Positions 48,496 through 60,500 of a stretch of 64,000 bases of DNA are shown one piece after another. The notes under the pieces were generated by a model. The model did no database searches and had not been told where the DNA came from. It was given only the letters and a program-made list of their open reading frames with translations. The stretch is from Sanderia malayensis (taxonomy: Eukaryota > Cnidaria > Scyphozoa > Semaeostomeae > Pelagiidae). The stretch is taken from contig RQOL01000718.1 in NCBI GenBank assembly GCA_013076295.1, positions 1,860,001 to 1,924,000 of the forward strand, given 5' to 3'. The position numbers and the translations under genes were made by a program. Every line of letters starts with the position of its first letter. Within the stretch, counting starts at the first letter, position 1.

Positions 48496-49077
48496 CTGGC
48501 AAAGGAATATAAATGCTTAACAGCTGAGTGAGGAGAAATATCAATTTATGTATAAAAATTCAAAAAGAAGCAGAGTGGCGTATATATGTGAATTTTAGCA
48601 TTGTTTAGCGCGGTCTCTGCTTCTACTACTCAACAAGAAACATATTAAAATAAAAAAATATATATTTGAATGTTTTGTCCAAAGCCCTGGGGGCGTAGAT
48701 AGACAGTGGCTGTGGTGTGTGTATAGATAAGCAACAGTTCAATTCACACATACTTCTTTTTTGTCGTGAAACTTTTCGTAACCTGTTGTTCCATTTTTTC
48801 CTTCTTCACTCATGTTTGACGTTCCAATTTTCAGTATTTGGTAAAGATTATGTGGAAATTGAAGAAAACGCGACTGTGGGCCTAACAGGAAATCTTTATC
48901 TTAATGCAGCTGCCTATAGCGTTTGTCGACGATTTGATATTTTACATTACAACGCGTCTTTTATGAACACATCACCATCTATAGGACGATATTGGCGGCT
49001 TGTTTATTTAATTAAATATTCTTTTGTTTTGAAAGAGAATTTTAAATATTTCACAATTGTAATTTCAATTAGGCCAG
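48496..49077. promoter_or_regulatory. Divergent region between the GGT gene and the 540-aa membrane protein gene
   Basis: About 580 bp. It should hold both promoters and the missing 5' exon of the GGT gene. The open frame 48717-49247 on the plus strand is not supported as a separate gene: it lacks an in-frame ATG near its start and overlaps the inferred first exon and intron of the next gene. Confidence 0.4.
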
Positions 49078-50848
49078 ATGTCGTCGAAAAGGTAGGCGGT
49101 AGTAGCACACCAGGTTCTTCCTTTCTTCCAACAACAAAACACTTGAACAACACAGCAGAGGGATGTGAGATTTTCGTGCGATATGGAGACACTTCTCAGC
49201 TCTTAAAACACATATATTTAACGTATAAGCATATTGCAGAAAGATGACAAATGCTATAACGATTCACAGTCTTAAAAGTGGACGCCTTACATACAAAAGT
49301 TTTGCTTCTGCAGCAAGTTCAAGTTGTCCTACTCCGACCTCCCCCTCACCTGCAAAATCACAGCCTGCTTGGCCTGTAACCCCAGATGGTACACAAGGAT
49401 ATGCAAGTTTCTCGCCTTATAGATCGCCGGAGAAGAGGCCCATGCCTGTTGGAGGTGGTGGAGCTCCAGATCAAGTCATTAGAATATTTGAAGAAGGTGA
49501 TGCAAGCGGTAATCTCAACCAAGATTGTTTGCTGATCCACGAAGCAAACACGCCTCGAATCTTCTTCAAAATCCCCGATTTGAAAGCTTCAAAACGCCAA
49601 GGCGTGGGCGTGTTTTCCGTTCTTCAATGTGCTGATATATCTGCAGGTGATTTGAAGGTGATTTCAAAGTTTGGCTCTTGGGATTCGCTTTCTTCTCGGA
49701 TTCTTATTGAATGTGATGGACCAATGTTGCTGTGGAAGAGAAAGAAGATTGTTGAAGAAACTTCCCCATTGTCATCATCATCATCATCTCCTGCAGATGC
49801 ACAGGTAGATGAACAAACCAATGCACAAGCCGATGCACCCATGTTCTCATACCAATACACCATATTGCGATCTTGCATGGTCAAGGCGACGTTTTCAATT
49901 GAGCAGCTTTCGCAGGCTTCCAACATGCTGCACCTTGTTAAGGTGGCAAAAACAAGAGAAATCGCAAAAATCAAAGAGCTGAAAAAGAAATCTCTCATCT
50001 CAAAACACACAAAAAACCCATCCAAAATAAGAGAAGGTCTTCCGGAATGGGTGAATTACATCCCATATCGCTGGTATTCTGCAAGCACAAGACGTACCAT
50101 AGAGTACTTACTAATCCTGTACACATTGCTATCATTATTATGGGCCATGTGGCAGCTGTATCGTCATGTTGACTTTATACAAGCCTACTTGAAGCCAATT
50201 GTTAAGTTCATAGAGTACTATTTCAGTGTTTTGAAAGTCTGGTTTCAATGGCTGGATGATCTGTTTGATGTTGTTTCTGATTATTGGTGGAACTATTTCA
50301 AACCATTTTTAATGCTTTTTGCAGCTGCCCTTTCACCTTTATTACAAGTTTTCAAACCACTAAGAGGAGTTGTTAATCTTATTCCATACCTGTTTGATCC
50401 CTTCATCAAACTCTTCAATATGATTATGATTTTTCTAAAGCCAGTGATCGTGCCACTGAAATCTAGTGTTGAGCTCATCTACAAGTTCCTCAATACAATT
50501 GTGTGTGATGTGTTGTCTCATGCCATGACAAACCCAACCATCTCTAGCATTGTGCATAGAGGGAGCGAGTTCTATATTGTCAGGCTGGTCCAAGAGGCAC
50601 TTCATGGTCACTTGGATCCACTGAAGGCACAAGTAGTTGTCGTGCGGGATCTAATATTCAAGAGCTCAAGAAAGGTCTACTATGGCATGAGATTCATAGT
50701 GACAAGGATACAGTTTGTCATTCTGTTTCTCAAGAGAGAGAGGAATTACTCAAAAGAAGGGCAGCAACAGAATACTCAGCCTTCTTTGGAAACAGAAGTC
50801 CTGGGAGAACAAATTGATGAACAATTGCAAAAACCAAAACAAGATTAG
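49078..50848 (+). CDS. Uncharacterised multi-pass membrane protein, 540 residues
   Basis: Two exons: 49078-49091 (ATG plus 11 nt) and 49240-50848, 1623 nt in total. The tiny first exon gives MSSKR and joins in phase to KMTNAITIHSLKSG. Alternatively translation starts at the ATG at 49244. No family was recognised. Residues ~30-75 are Ser/Pro-rich and probably disordered. About 85-230 looks like a soluble beta-rich domain (QVIRIFEEGD, PRIFFKIPDL, SRILIECDGPMLLW). A basic segment (KIKELKKKSLISKHTKN) follows. About 285-490 is strongly hydrophobic and aromatic, with several helices (IEYLLILYTLLSLLWAMWQL, FLMLFAAALSPLLQVF, FNMIMIFLKPVIVPL) and repeated F-K-P or L-K-P turns. The C-terminal ~50 residues are polar. 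A coding region with almost no introns contrasts with its neighbours. The membrane location is inferred from hydrophobicity only. Confidence 0.7.
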
Positions 50849-52667
50849 CTGTAGTAATACCAAAACAGTTAAAGATTTTCCCACAGAAATTTCTTGATTA
50901 CTATAATCATCTTTACAAAAGATAATTATATATTGTAAAGAATTAATATTTTGAAATTTACAAGAATGCACTATAATCAGCTTTGGTGGAGGATTGGATT
51001 GGGTGAGGAGTAAAGATCTGGCGCAAAATATTGCCTCGTGGCAAGTTACAGATAACATAAAATGTATTTCATGCTTTGAAGTCAATTAGAATTTGATAAT
51101 GTTTCTTATTTTGTTTAATTGTTTGCTTAAAGACCAGTATAAAGGCTAATATGAAAGCACAGTTGAAAAGAATTGCTTAACCAGTCGTTATTATTGACCA
51201 TGTGTCAAACGCGTAAAAAGTAAAGATTTTCTTATAGAATTATTATTATCGTCATTTTAGTAACTATGGTCAGAGTTTGATTACTTGGATAACATTTCAT
51301 TACCAAGCTCATTTGAAACCAACAATACCTTGTTTGCTAGAATTAAATTGACCATTGAAAATCTAGCGGAAAATACTGGCTTGCATGCAAAAAGTTAAAA
51401 ATAAATGGAACTTGTGTGAATCAGTCGAATATAAAAGAACAGCTTAGTAAAATCTTAAAATAGAGACGTTGTGAATCGTCTTGTGATCAGGTGGGAGGAG
51501 AAAGCACAATAATTAGTCATATATAAAAACTTCCCAATCTATTCTCTCTTGTTTTGCACAACAAGTTTTCATCTACTTGATTTCATCATACTCCAAATTG
51601 GATTATTATAATTTGGGGTTGCCTACGCAATTCGTCACGCATGCGCGGACGAATTTTAATCGAAGCCGCTGACTCCTGGTTGCAGGCTGTTTACTGCCCT
51701 CGCATGACACTTGAATAAAAGATAGAACAAGAAACTGATGAACTGCGTGGTGGGAATAAAAGTATAAGAAACTGATGAATTATTTCCCTACTGCAAGTTG
51801 TGAGCACGTCGTTTCAAGCACAGTTGAACACAGTTTGGGCGCATTCATGTTTTCGTCAGTTTTAACAATAGTTGAGCCGCAAGGGATGCCGGGCTTGGTG
51901 GCTGCACGAAAGGGCAGAACATCTCGTAAATTAATTAACGAACGTGTTTTTGCAGCGCAATTAGTGCCAATATAATTATGTTCAATTGTCCACAAAGCAT
52001 TTGGAACAATACATAATTCGTGTTTTGAATTCGTGTTTTGAATGCGCAAAAAACTAATTTAAAGGAAATTAATACCATTTCAGGAGTGGGTGGAAGTTCG
52101 GGGACACAAGATGGCTCGATAGCTTGCCAAAAGTTCTTTCCATGTGTCAATCAGCCTAGGATTGCCGAGTTACACCGTTACATTTAACCACGTTGTTAAT
52201 TAACCAAGAAATTGTATACTGTATTTTTTTTTAGTATTAGTATGTATATTAGTAGTAACTTTCATTTTTGAGTTTAGGCCATGAGCCGACGCCCCCAACC
52301 CAAAGAGGGAAAGATAAGAGCGACCACGTGCAGCTTGCGAAAGTGATTTTTCAAAAAAGAAATTTTAAGACACCCCGACATCCTACGTGACCTTTTGTTC
52401 AATCACCATGGAGATATGCGCAATATCATAAATGTTGACAATAAAATCTTTCTTAACTTTCCCATCGCTGTTATTGTTGTTGCTTTGTGACATATCAGAT
52501 ATTTATTGTCCTGCGTTGTGAGACAATGAAAACGAAATTCAACGGGCAGTCCATTCTGATATAAAGGAAGGCGACGGGGTGGGGATGAGCGCATTTGATG
52601 AACAGAGAGCCGAACACTCTTTACAGCAAGCAAGTCAGCATTCGTGTAATTGAAAAACACGTTTTAA
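50849..52667. other. Intergenic region
   Basis: About 1.8 kb, AT-rich, between two plus-strand genes. It contains the 3' untranslated region of the membrane protein gene and the promoter of the next gene. The open frames at 51775-52150 overlap on both strands, without splice signals or motifs. Confidence 0.4.
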
Positions 52668-55600
52668 ATGGTCGGTAAAAAGATGGAGCAACTCACGAGA
52701 ATATGTCCTGTGAATGAAGAGACATCGAGAAAGCCAAAACGATTTGACGTCACTTCAACTTTGGCTTATAAAAAACTGTATGCTAACAATTTACGAATGT
52801 ACAGCTTTCGTATGAAAAAGGTTAGTTATCATTATAGATAATTTAACGTAACGTTTCATCATGTTAAAGGTCCGTACATAAAAGTTGTGAAACAATCACG
52901 CAAGAATGTATCTTTTCAAAACGCACACAACATTTTATAGACAGTGTTTATACGTTTATATTATATAGCAAAATGTATGACGAGCCTTGAAATATATTAT
53001 ATTATTCTTAAATTTTCATTGCTTTCAGGCAATTTCGAGCCTCAGTACTCTAATAAACATTATTTTTCTTATGAAAGTAAAAGTGTGTAGCTGTTAAGAA
53101 GGGTTTATGGTACAGCGACATATCAAATACGGTTATAGAGAGATAGGTTTAGAGAAAGTGAAACGGAAAGGTCCTATCGATTTTAGTTTTCAAATTGTCA
53201 TTGGTCTGATGGAGACTGCATTTGCAAAACTATTTTTCAATTTGATTTTCAAATCCAATTACGAGGTCACGTAAAGAACAGGAGGGTGAAAGGGGCCACC
53301 AATGTCATAAGTCAAAAAACTACGTCATTTCCACGTCAAATACGTCATTCACAAGTCAAGCAAGCAGATACAAACGCAAAAAAGTTACAAGTTTTTTGTT
53401 TACGTCAAGGTGTTTGATACGAAAAATCCGGAGCTTTTATCGGGTTTCAAAAGTTGAGCTTGGTTGACGTAGTGGGGAGTCATAGTCAAGCAAGAACGTA
53501 CAAGATTTACTGGCCTAGGCCTAATCGCATTAGCCATAGCTTACCCAGCGTGCCGCTGCTGCAACACGGGGTTTCTTCACAATTTTTTTATTTTTTTGCG
53601 TAAACGAGAACAGCAGCAAGTCAAAAGCAAAACTTAAAAACACGAAAACGTCATTGAGAATAAAAAGGATGTTGTCAGGAAAAGAATTCTTTAGCTGCAG
53701 CCAGTTAATTCGCTGTTATAATTAGCGGGAAACGAAGGCGATTTCGGGCCAGGGCGCACTACCATCTGGATTAACTTTGTCAAACCCGATATTCCCACAC
53801 TAATTAGAAGTCGCTTTTCATGTTCTACAAACGTGATCCAATTATCGCTTGGAGGACAACATTTCAGGATATGTTGATTATCAGCAGCACGTCATCGAAC
53901 TGTCAATACTCAACAGCGTACACAAAACAGAACACTCTTTTATCTATCTTGGACTTGCTTGTTTTGAATCTTTGAGTATTGAGAATTTCCAACATTTATT
54001 TTATACGCGTAACGATGAAAGCAATGAAAACCAAACTGATAGCAATCAAATTACTTGGCACCAGCCACATCCACTGAATTTTGGAACTCTATAAATACGT
54101 TCAAATATATACTGCTTGGGCTGTGACAAAAAAAGCAGCAACCAGTCCAGCAAAGTATGATAACAGTTTCAACTGTACAACAAAAAGTTGCTAAAAATAA
54201 AAAGGCTAAAACTACAGAATATAAATTGCACTGTGGGAGAAACGAACCATTTATTATAACTTTGAGTTGAGTAAAAACAACTCGTTTACAACGCTCATTC
54301 TCAAGAATTTTAGTCGCGCGTATGCTATTGATGTGCAGCATTGTATTTTCAAGGTGTTAATAAATGTCAGAGCCAGATCTGCCTGGTCATGCTGGTTATC
54401 AGAGATTTTCCAGTGAAAGTGCAGCTCTGGGGCTGCGCGACGGAACCTTTGAAGATTTTCCATCACGCCCCCTTTGTCGAGAATTCATTTTTCACCGGGC
54501 GCATCTCCATCAATTAACTTATTAGTGCGGCCCTTCTGTGAGATGTCAACGTACATCAACTTTATCGAGTTTTTCAGTGTGGTGCGCCCTCCCCCTTCAT
54601 TATCCCCGTTGAGAAATCACTTCACAACTTAAGTCACACCTTCTGGTAGCAATTAAAATATACAGTACTACGATTGTCCCTTTGAGCTATTTAAATCTCC
54701 CGCAATTAAAGAATTTAACACCCTGCAAACTGTCGAAAGTCCCGTTGAAAACACAGTGAACATTAATGTTTTGCACGGGGGCTTACCTTTTCATTGTCTG
54801 TCTGACTTGACCTTGACCCCTTTGCTAAATAATTTCTTCTTCGTTTAGGAGCTGGATCGCCGCAGTCAGCAGAAACTACAAAACAGAAAAGAAGAATATT
54901 TCCAGAATTATGTCACAGACCAAAACAACAGGAGAAACACGAGACTTTTGAAAAGTTTCAAACAAATGTCTCACATGAGAACGTGCCTATCCGAGCTTGA
55001 TCTCAGTAGAATTTCAGACTCAGAATCGGAAATCGATTCACCTCAAGATTCACCAACAACGCCGCAGATGTTGTCATCGTCAAATGAAGCATCCGCGCGA
55101 AAATGTGTAACACTTGACTCAAGAAGACTGGAACCTAGTGACGGAAGATTCGTTTCCAGGCCCAGGTCAAGAACAGCGCTGGCGAGCGTCAATTACACCT
55201 CACATGCAATCAAAGTAAGTCAATATGTCTCTATGCATAACATCCACTTTCTATCCACCATAACATCCACTTTCTATATGCATATGCATTGCATAACATC
55301 CACTTTCTATCCAGTATAAAAAATCGTACTTATTCTGTGCCATACCTCTATGTTCTGTGTACAGCTCCCGCTAAAAGTACACCCAAATCAATTAGCAATT
55401 AAATAATGATTAACCCCATTTTACATCTGCCTCGTTTTAGAACCAAGAAGACCAAGCGGCAATGAGTTATCTCCGTGTTCCAAAGACAGGCGCAGAAATT
55501 CTGTCAGTCTCTCCTTTAGCATCGCCAACATCAACAATCAGATGTATTGTCACCCCACCTTTGAGCCCGGACACCCCACCCAGACGAAGATTCATAACCA

Positions 55601-56062
55601 GAAGATATTTCTCTGATCTCGATCACACCTCATCTTCTCACCAGCTTCAAAATCCCGAACTTGGCTCAGATAGCGACGAGGTTACGCATTCAGATGACGG
55701 GGAGCCACATATTAGCGGAGACGATGCCAACAACAATGACGTAAGTATTTTCATTGCGCCCACCTTTCCCACGGATGTTTTACATATAACGTTTGTTTTG
55801 CACGGTTTTTCTCTTCAGTAAACAATTTGAATGTTTTGATTTTCAGGCACAATGCAAATCTCCAAGTCTGAATCGATTGAGGCAGGCCAAATTGCGGTTT
55901 GAATATCGAAAGGAAAGACTAGCGTCTTTGGAAGGAACAATTTCAAAGGCTGATTCGATTCTCAAGGATTTCAAGAGAAAATCTTTACCGAGAAAAATTT
56001 CAGAAGATAACACGAAATTAAGTGTTCAAAATTGTGTGCAGAAATCTCTTTCTTCGCCTTGA
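52668..56062 (+). CDS. Uncharacterised Ser-rich, probably phosphorylated protein, 344 residues
   Basis: Four exons: 52668-52820, 54849-55214, 55441-55740 and 55847-56062. All junctions are phase 0 and the sum is 1035 nt. I do not recognise the family. Exon 1 (MVGKKMEQLTRICPV) is basic. Exon 2 starts with a charged helical segment (ELDRRSQQKLQNRKEEYFQ) and then a Ser/Asp/Glu tract (SRISDSESEIDSPQDSPTTP) with several S-P and T-P sites. Exon 3 has TPPLSPDTPPRRRF and another acidic Ser tract. The last exon encodes a short coiled-coil-like segment (LRFEYRKERLASLEGTISKA). No signal peptide or TM helix is present. The S/T-P clusters suggest regulation by proline-directed kinases, but this is inference. 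A possible alternative 3' exon lies at about 56764-56937. Confidence 0.65.
52821..54848. other. First intron of the 344-residue gene
   Basis: About 2 kb. Since both flanking exons are phase 0, a missed phase-0 exon cannot be excluded, but none stands out. Blocks resembling TACGTCA repeat near 53320-53360. Confidence 0.4.
55222..55318. repeat. Short tandem repeat next to a splice donor
   Basis: Three copies of CATAACATCCACTTTCTAT beginning about 8-20 bp after the donor at 55214. Confidence 0.85.
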
Positions 56063-57534
56063 AACTGAAACAGAATCATTCAAATATCTTATACCGTAAT
56101 GCTTCGATTAAACGCCCAGGCGTTCATTAAAACTTGTGATATTTTAAGGGGCGTCTATTCGAGAGGGGTGTTTAATAGAGGAGGCGTTTAATCGAAGCAC
56201 TACAGTAAATGTCATTGCTATTTTTATTCAATATCATACCCCAATATATATACCCTATGTAATACACATTTTTAGCAATATTATTTAGATAAAGCCTATT
56301 TGATAATCGTAGCATAATTTTCTGTTAACTTTTGGAGATTCAAAATCTTCATCAAGGCAAAATATCTTGTGTTGTGTTATAATTAGAATATGCTCAAATT
56401 TAGCAAGTCTATTTGAATTTTTATGTAAAGCAATTTGACAGCACGGACAAACGGCAAAAACCACGTTGTCTGAGGGTTTTTCTCACGTGTTCACACGATA
56501 CAGATACTTTTGGGCTTTAGTTCGAAATCTGGCCGTCTGACCGGGCCCTAAACGTATTTCAATTTTATCCATTAAAACAGAAAGCATTATAGCATAAATT
56601 GATATATATAACAAGAAAAATCATTAATTGTCTAGTTTATATCACCAAATTTCTAATGAAAAATACTTCAGTTACCTTGCACTTTTCTTTGACTTTCCAC
56701 ACTTGGTTTTTATTTCCTTCTTCCTGTGACTTTTTAATTCTTCTTTACTTCTTTACTGAGTCAGAAGACAGGCGGGCGTGGCAGTGGTCGAAAGAAGAGA
56801 TGACGACGAATTCTCACATGGCTTTGGCCAAGAAGAGTTCTGCAGTTCAGATTGAATTTCAGATTGAGTCGGAGCTTGAAGTTTCAGAACAGTTGACGTT
56901 GTTCGGGGAAACGCATCACCAGATGCAACAGAAATAAAACAAGTTGTCTTTCCACATTAACTGTGCCACTGCACTGCGATTGGTGTAGTGTGCTCATCAT
57001 GTATCCAATGATATGTATACGAAGGTCATGATCCAAGGCTCGGCCACAAACACTGGATAAGAGTGACATCATCACGGCATCGAATCAGACAGACCAATGA
57101 CAGACTGTGATGGTCTTGCCGACAGATGGAAGAGGACTGAAGAAAAATCATACACTTTTCGAGGCGACTTCAAAAATCTACCAAATCGGGATTTTTGTAA
57201 CTGCTTTCCAATAAGGCAAAGACAACCAAATTAGCAGGAATCACGAAATATCTGAGAACAAATATAGCAAGTATAACTGAGAATTGAGTAAATAATTGCG
57301 ACTTTTGAATCGGTTTTTCGTGTTTGTCTGACCCAGTCCGATTAAATCCAGCTGTGAAAATCTATCACCACTTTTGCTTGTAAAAGGAAAATTTGATACT
57401 CATGCCCACACCACATCAAACGTGCTTTTACACTGTCTTGTTGTCTTTCTGCTCTGCTTCGACAGGAGGAGAAACTGAAGTCGTCAAACACAAGAAATAT
57501 CCAGTTGATATTATAATATGATAAACAGAATATT
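56063..57534. other. Intergenic region before Smoothened
   Basis: About 1.5 kb holding the inverted-repeat element at 56092-56207 and an open segment at 56764-56937 that could be an alternative last exon of the upstream gene. The Smoothened promoter should lie near 57,300-57,530. Confidence 0.45.
56092..56207. mobile_element. MITE-like inverted-repeat element, 116 bp
   Basis: Left end TACCGTAATGCTTCGATTAA (continuing ACGCC) and right end GGCGTTTAATCGAAGC followed by ACTACAGTA are inverted copies over about 25 bp, with two mismatches. A similar right end occurs at 36340-36364, so this is a dispersed family. No coding content. Confidence 0.8.
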
Positions 57535-60500
57535 ATGATGATGGTGATGGTGATGTTTCGTAGTCTGGTGACATTTTCACTTGTGTTTATCTATCGTTCT
57601 TCAGCGGAAGCAGATGATAAATCGAAGAACAGTTGTGTCAAGTTGAAGAACAATCGTTGTCATTTCATATCGATTCACTACAATTTCACGTCGAAATCAA
57701 GAAATCAGACGGAATCAAGAGCAGTTCTACGGGAATGGGATGCTTTGAAAGCAGTGCCTTCGTGTTGGAGAGTACTAGAAGGGTTTATTTGCCAGATTTA
57801 CTATCCAAAATGTGACAATGGTACGGAGAGATTGCCGTGTCGATCTTATTGCTTGCGAAGTCGGGATGCCTGCAGCATGATACCAAACTTCAACAAAGGA
57901 AAATGGCCTGACGAATTAGGAAATTGTGACAAATATCCAACATCGAAGTGCGACGAAACGACCACGGTAAGTTTTAAGAGAAGAAAACCCAGGGAGCATC
58001 GAGAGAAATTAAGCTGGAGATTTATCGATAAATTTTCATTGTTTCTTTGAATCGATGACTTTGGCTAATATTAAGACGCGTTGCTTGGATTAGCGTCAGG
58101 AAGAAATTGAATGAGGATGTTTGCCTATCAAATGTAGTTTATCAACTTCACTGACATGTGTTTATTTTGGCTTGAATTCTGCTATGTAAATATTTCCATA
58201 ATGCATATCGGTCTGCATTACTGATCACGTGCCAACAAATTCCGATCCTACAACCGGATATAGCATGGCTTCTTTTGTCTCCCCAGCGTGTCCCAGTATC
58301 TTTGTTGGTCTCCAGTGTCCCCATCCCCAGTAATCCCGCTCAAACTAAAAAAAGCACCGGAACCTCGATTTTAAAAGCCCCTTTTACTGTACAACAACCT
58401 TTAAAACTAGTCTCTTGAGCTGTTTACCGTTTGACCACATAAACAACGAAATAAACAAGTGCTTTGTTGTCACTTTCAAGACCCGTTATACCATCATTCC
58501 GCTGCACATTCACGAATTATTATAATTTCTTGCAGCTGAAGTCAACTTACAATCACACCGAGTCGTGCTATTATCCACTTACGAAGACTGTGTACAAGAA
58601 AAATTGGTATGACGGCATCAAGGGCTGCGGATTGAAATGTCAAAATCAATTATTCACCCTGAAAGAGCATCAACAAAGCCATTTGATAATTGCAATCCTT
58701 GGCACAACGTCCATGTTATGTAATCTTTTTTGCGTGGTAGGTGTGCAACAATGTATATATATCACAACGTTAGCTACAATGTACAGGTTTCAGGACAACA
58801 TGTCAGGTTTCACTCCGCAACAATGTACAGGTTTCACAACATTAGCTGCAATGTACAGGTTTCACTGCATGACAACATATTAGGTTTCATTCTGCTACAA
58901 TGCATAGGTTTCACTGCATTACTTTCGCAAATATTGCCTCTGATTGTCAATTATTGTTTCTTCTTGATCACCAGGCAACGTTTGCTATCGATTGGAAGGC
59001 GCAGAGCAAGTACCCAGCTAAAATAATATTCTACATGAATTTCTGCTTTCTGATGAGCTCGCTTGGTTGGTTGTTGCAGTTCCTCGGCGACACACACAAC
59101 AAGATCGTTTGCAGAAGTGACGGAACACCACGTAGCGGAGAGCCAGGGTAAGCAGTACTCGTGTGTCGGGAATATCAGGCAGATCAGACCATTGGTTCGA
59201 TCCCTGACGCCATCCACAGGTTAAAGGTTCGAGTATAGCCGATACAACCAGCTCATTATTAATACTGAATCTTTCGCTTTATTTCATTGACAGAAGTCAA
59301 TCTGGCTATGGGTGGTGTTTGGTATCGTTTCTGTTGGTCTACTGTTTCTCCTTCTCTGGCACCCTGTGGTTCGTGATGCTTTCCTACGCATGGCATAGCT
59401 CTTTCAGGACACTGGGCTCGACTAAAGACAAACTGGTCGGAAAGACAGCTTACTTCCACGTGCTGTCTTGGATGATACCTGCCAGCTGTACCATAGCAAT
59501 CTTGATACTGGAAGAAGTAAGTTATCATTTGCTAGCATAATAGATCTCTGAGAAGTGCGCATAAGAGTTGACAATTCTAACGAAGCCAGGATAACATGGT
59601 AATGTAAAAATAATCAATCGACCACGAAAAGACATTAGTTAAAATTCTTTCTTTTCCAGGTCGACGGAAGCTCAGTTGCTGGAATCTGTTTTGTTGGCTA
59701 TAAGAACAGCGTAATGCGTCATGTTTTTCTTCTTTTTCCATTTGGCGCATGCTTGTTGATAGGCGGGGGATTCCTCATCAGAGGTAGGAAGCTCTATTTT
59801 AATATGCAACAACCCCCCGAACTGTGCTGCTTTGCATTAGCTCGCCGGGGTTAGAGAATGTCGGTTGGATTTTCTGTTTGTTGAGGACCGCAATGTAGTG
59901 ACGCGGCTAAGTGGAGGTTATTCGTGTTTTGCAGGGACAGTGATACTGTACAAAGTCAAGGAACAGAATATGACATTCTTGAATGGAAAAGCTTCGACGA
60001 AAATCAGAGAGACCATAGTTCGAATAGGTATGCGAGACTCCCAATCAGATTCACTCTGAATCAGATTCACTCTGAATCAGATGGGCTCAGATTGACTCTG
60101 ATTCAGATTGGTTCACCTGATTCAGATTGGCTACGATTTAATCCGAATCAGATTAAATCATCCTGGTTTGTATTTCTTTCAGTCTTATTCTCGTCTATGG
60201 CATTTGGATTCATCGTGGTCGTCTTAGCATGCCACATTTATGAAAGCAGGAACAAAGACTTCTGGAAGGAGAGTCTTAACGACTTTATCAGGTGAGTAAA
60301 GCACTGCTATAGTGTAATTCTTACAGTCACTTTTGTAAGCTGCCCGCAAATCAGTAGCAGTCAACACGATCAGTAGGTTTATAGATGACATTCAACATAT
60401 TTGATAATATATGTCCAGGTATTGTTACGTAAAAGGGATATCAAATGCAGATAGAGCGAACCCCCGTCCAAACTAGAGATTCGCGGAGAGGTTCAATTAT

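Noticed and set aside
48717..49247. 176-residue open frame before the membrane protein
   Set aside because: It begins without ATG, has no recognisable domain, and covers an inferred first exon and intron of the next gene.
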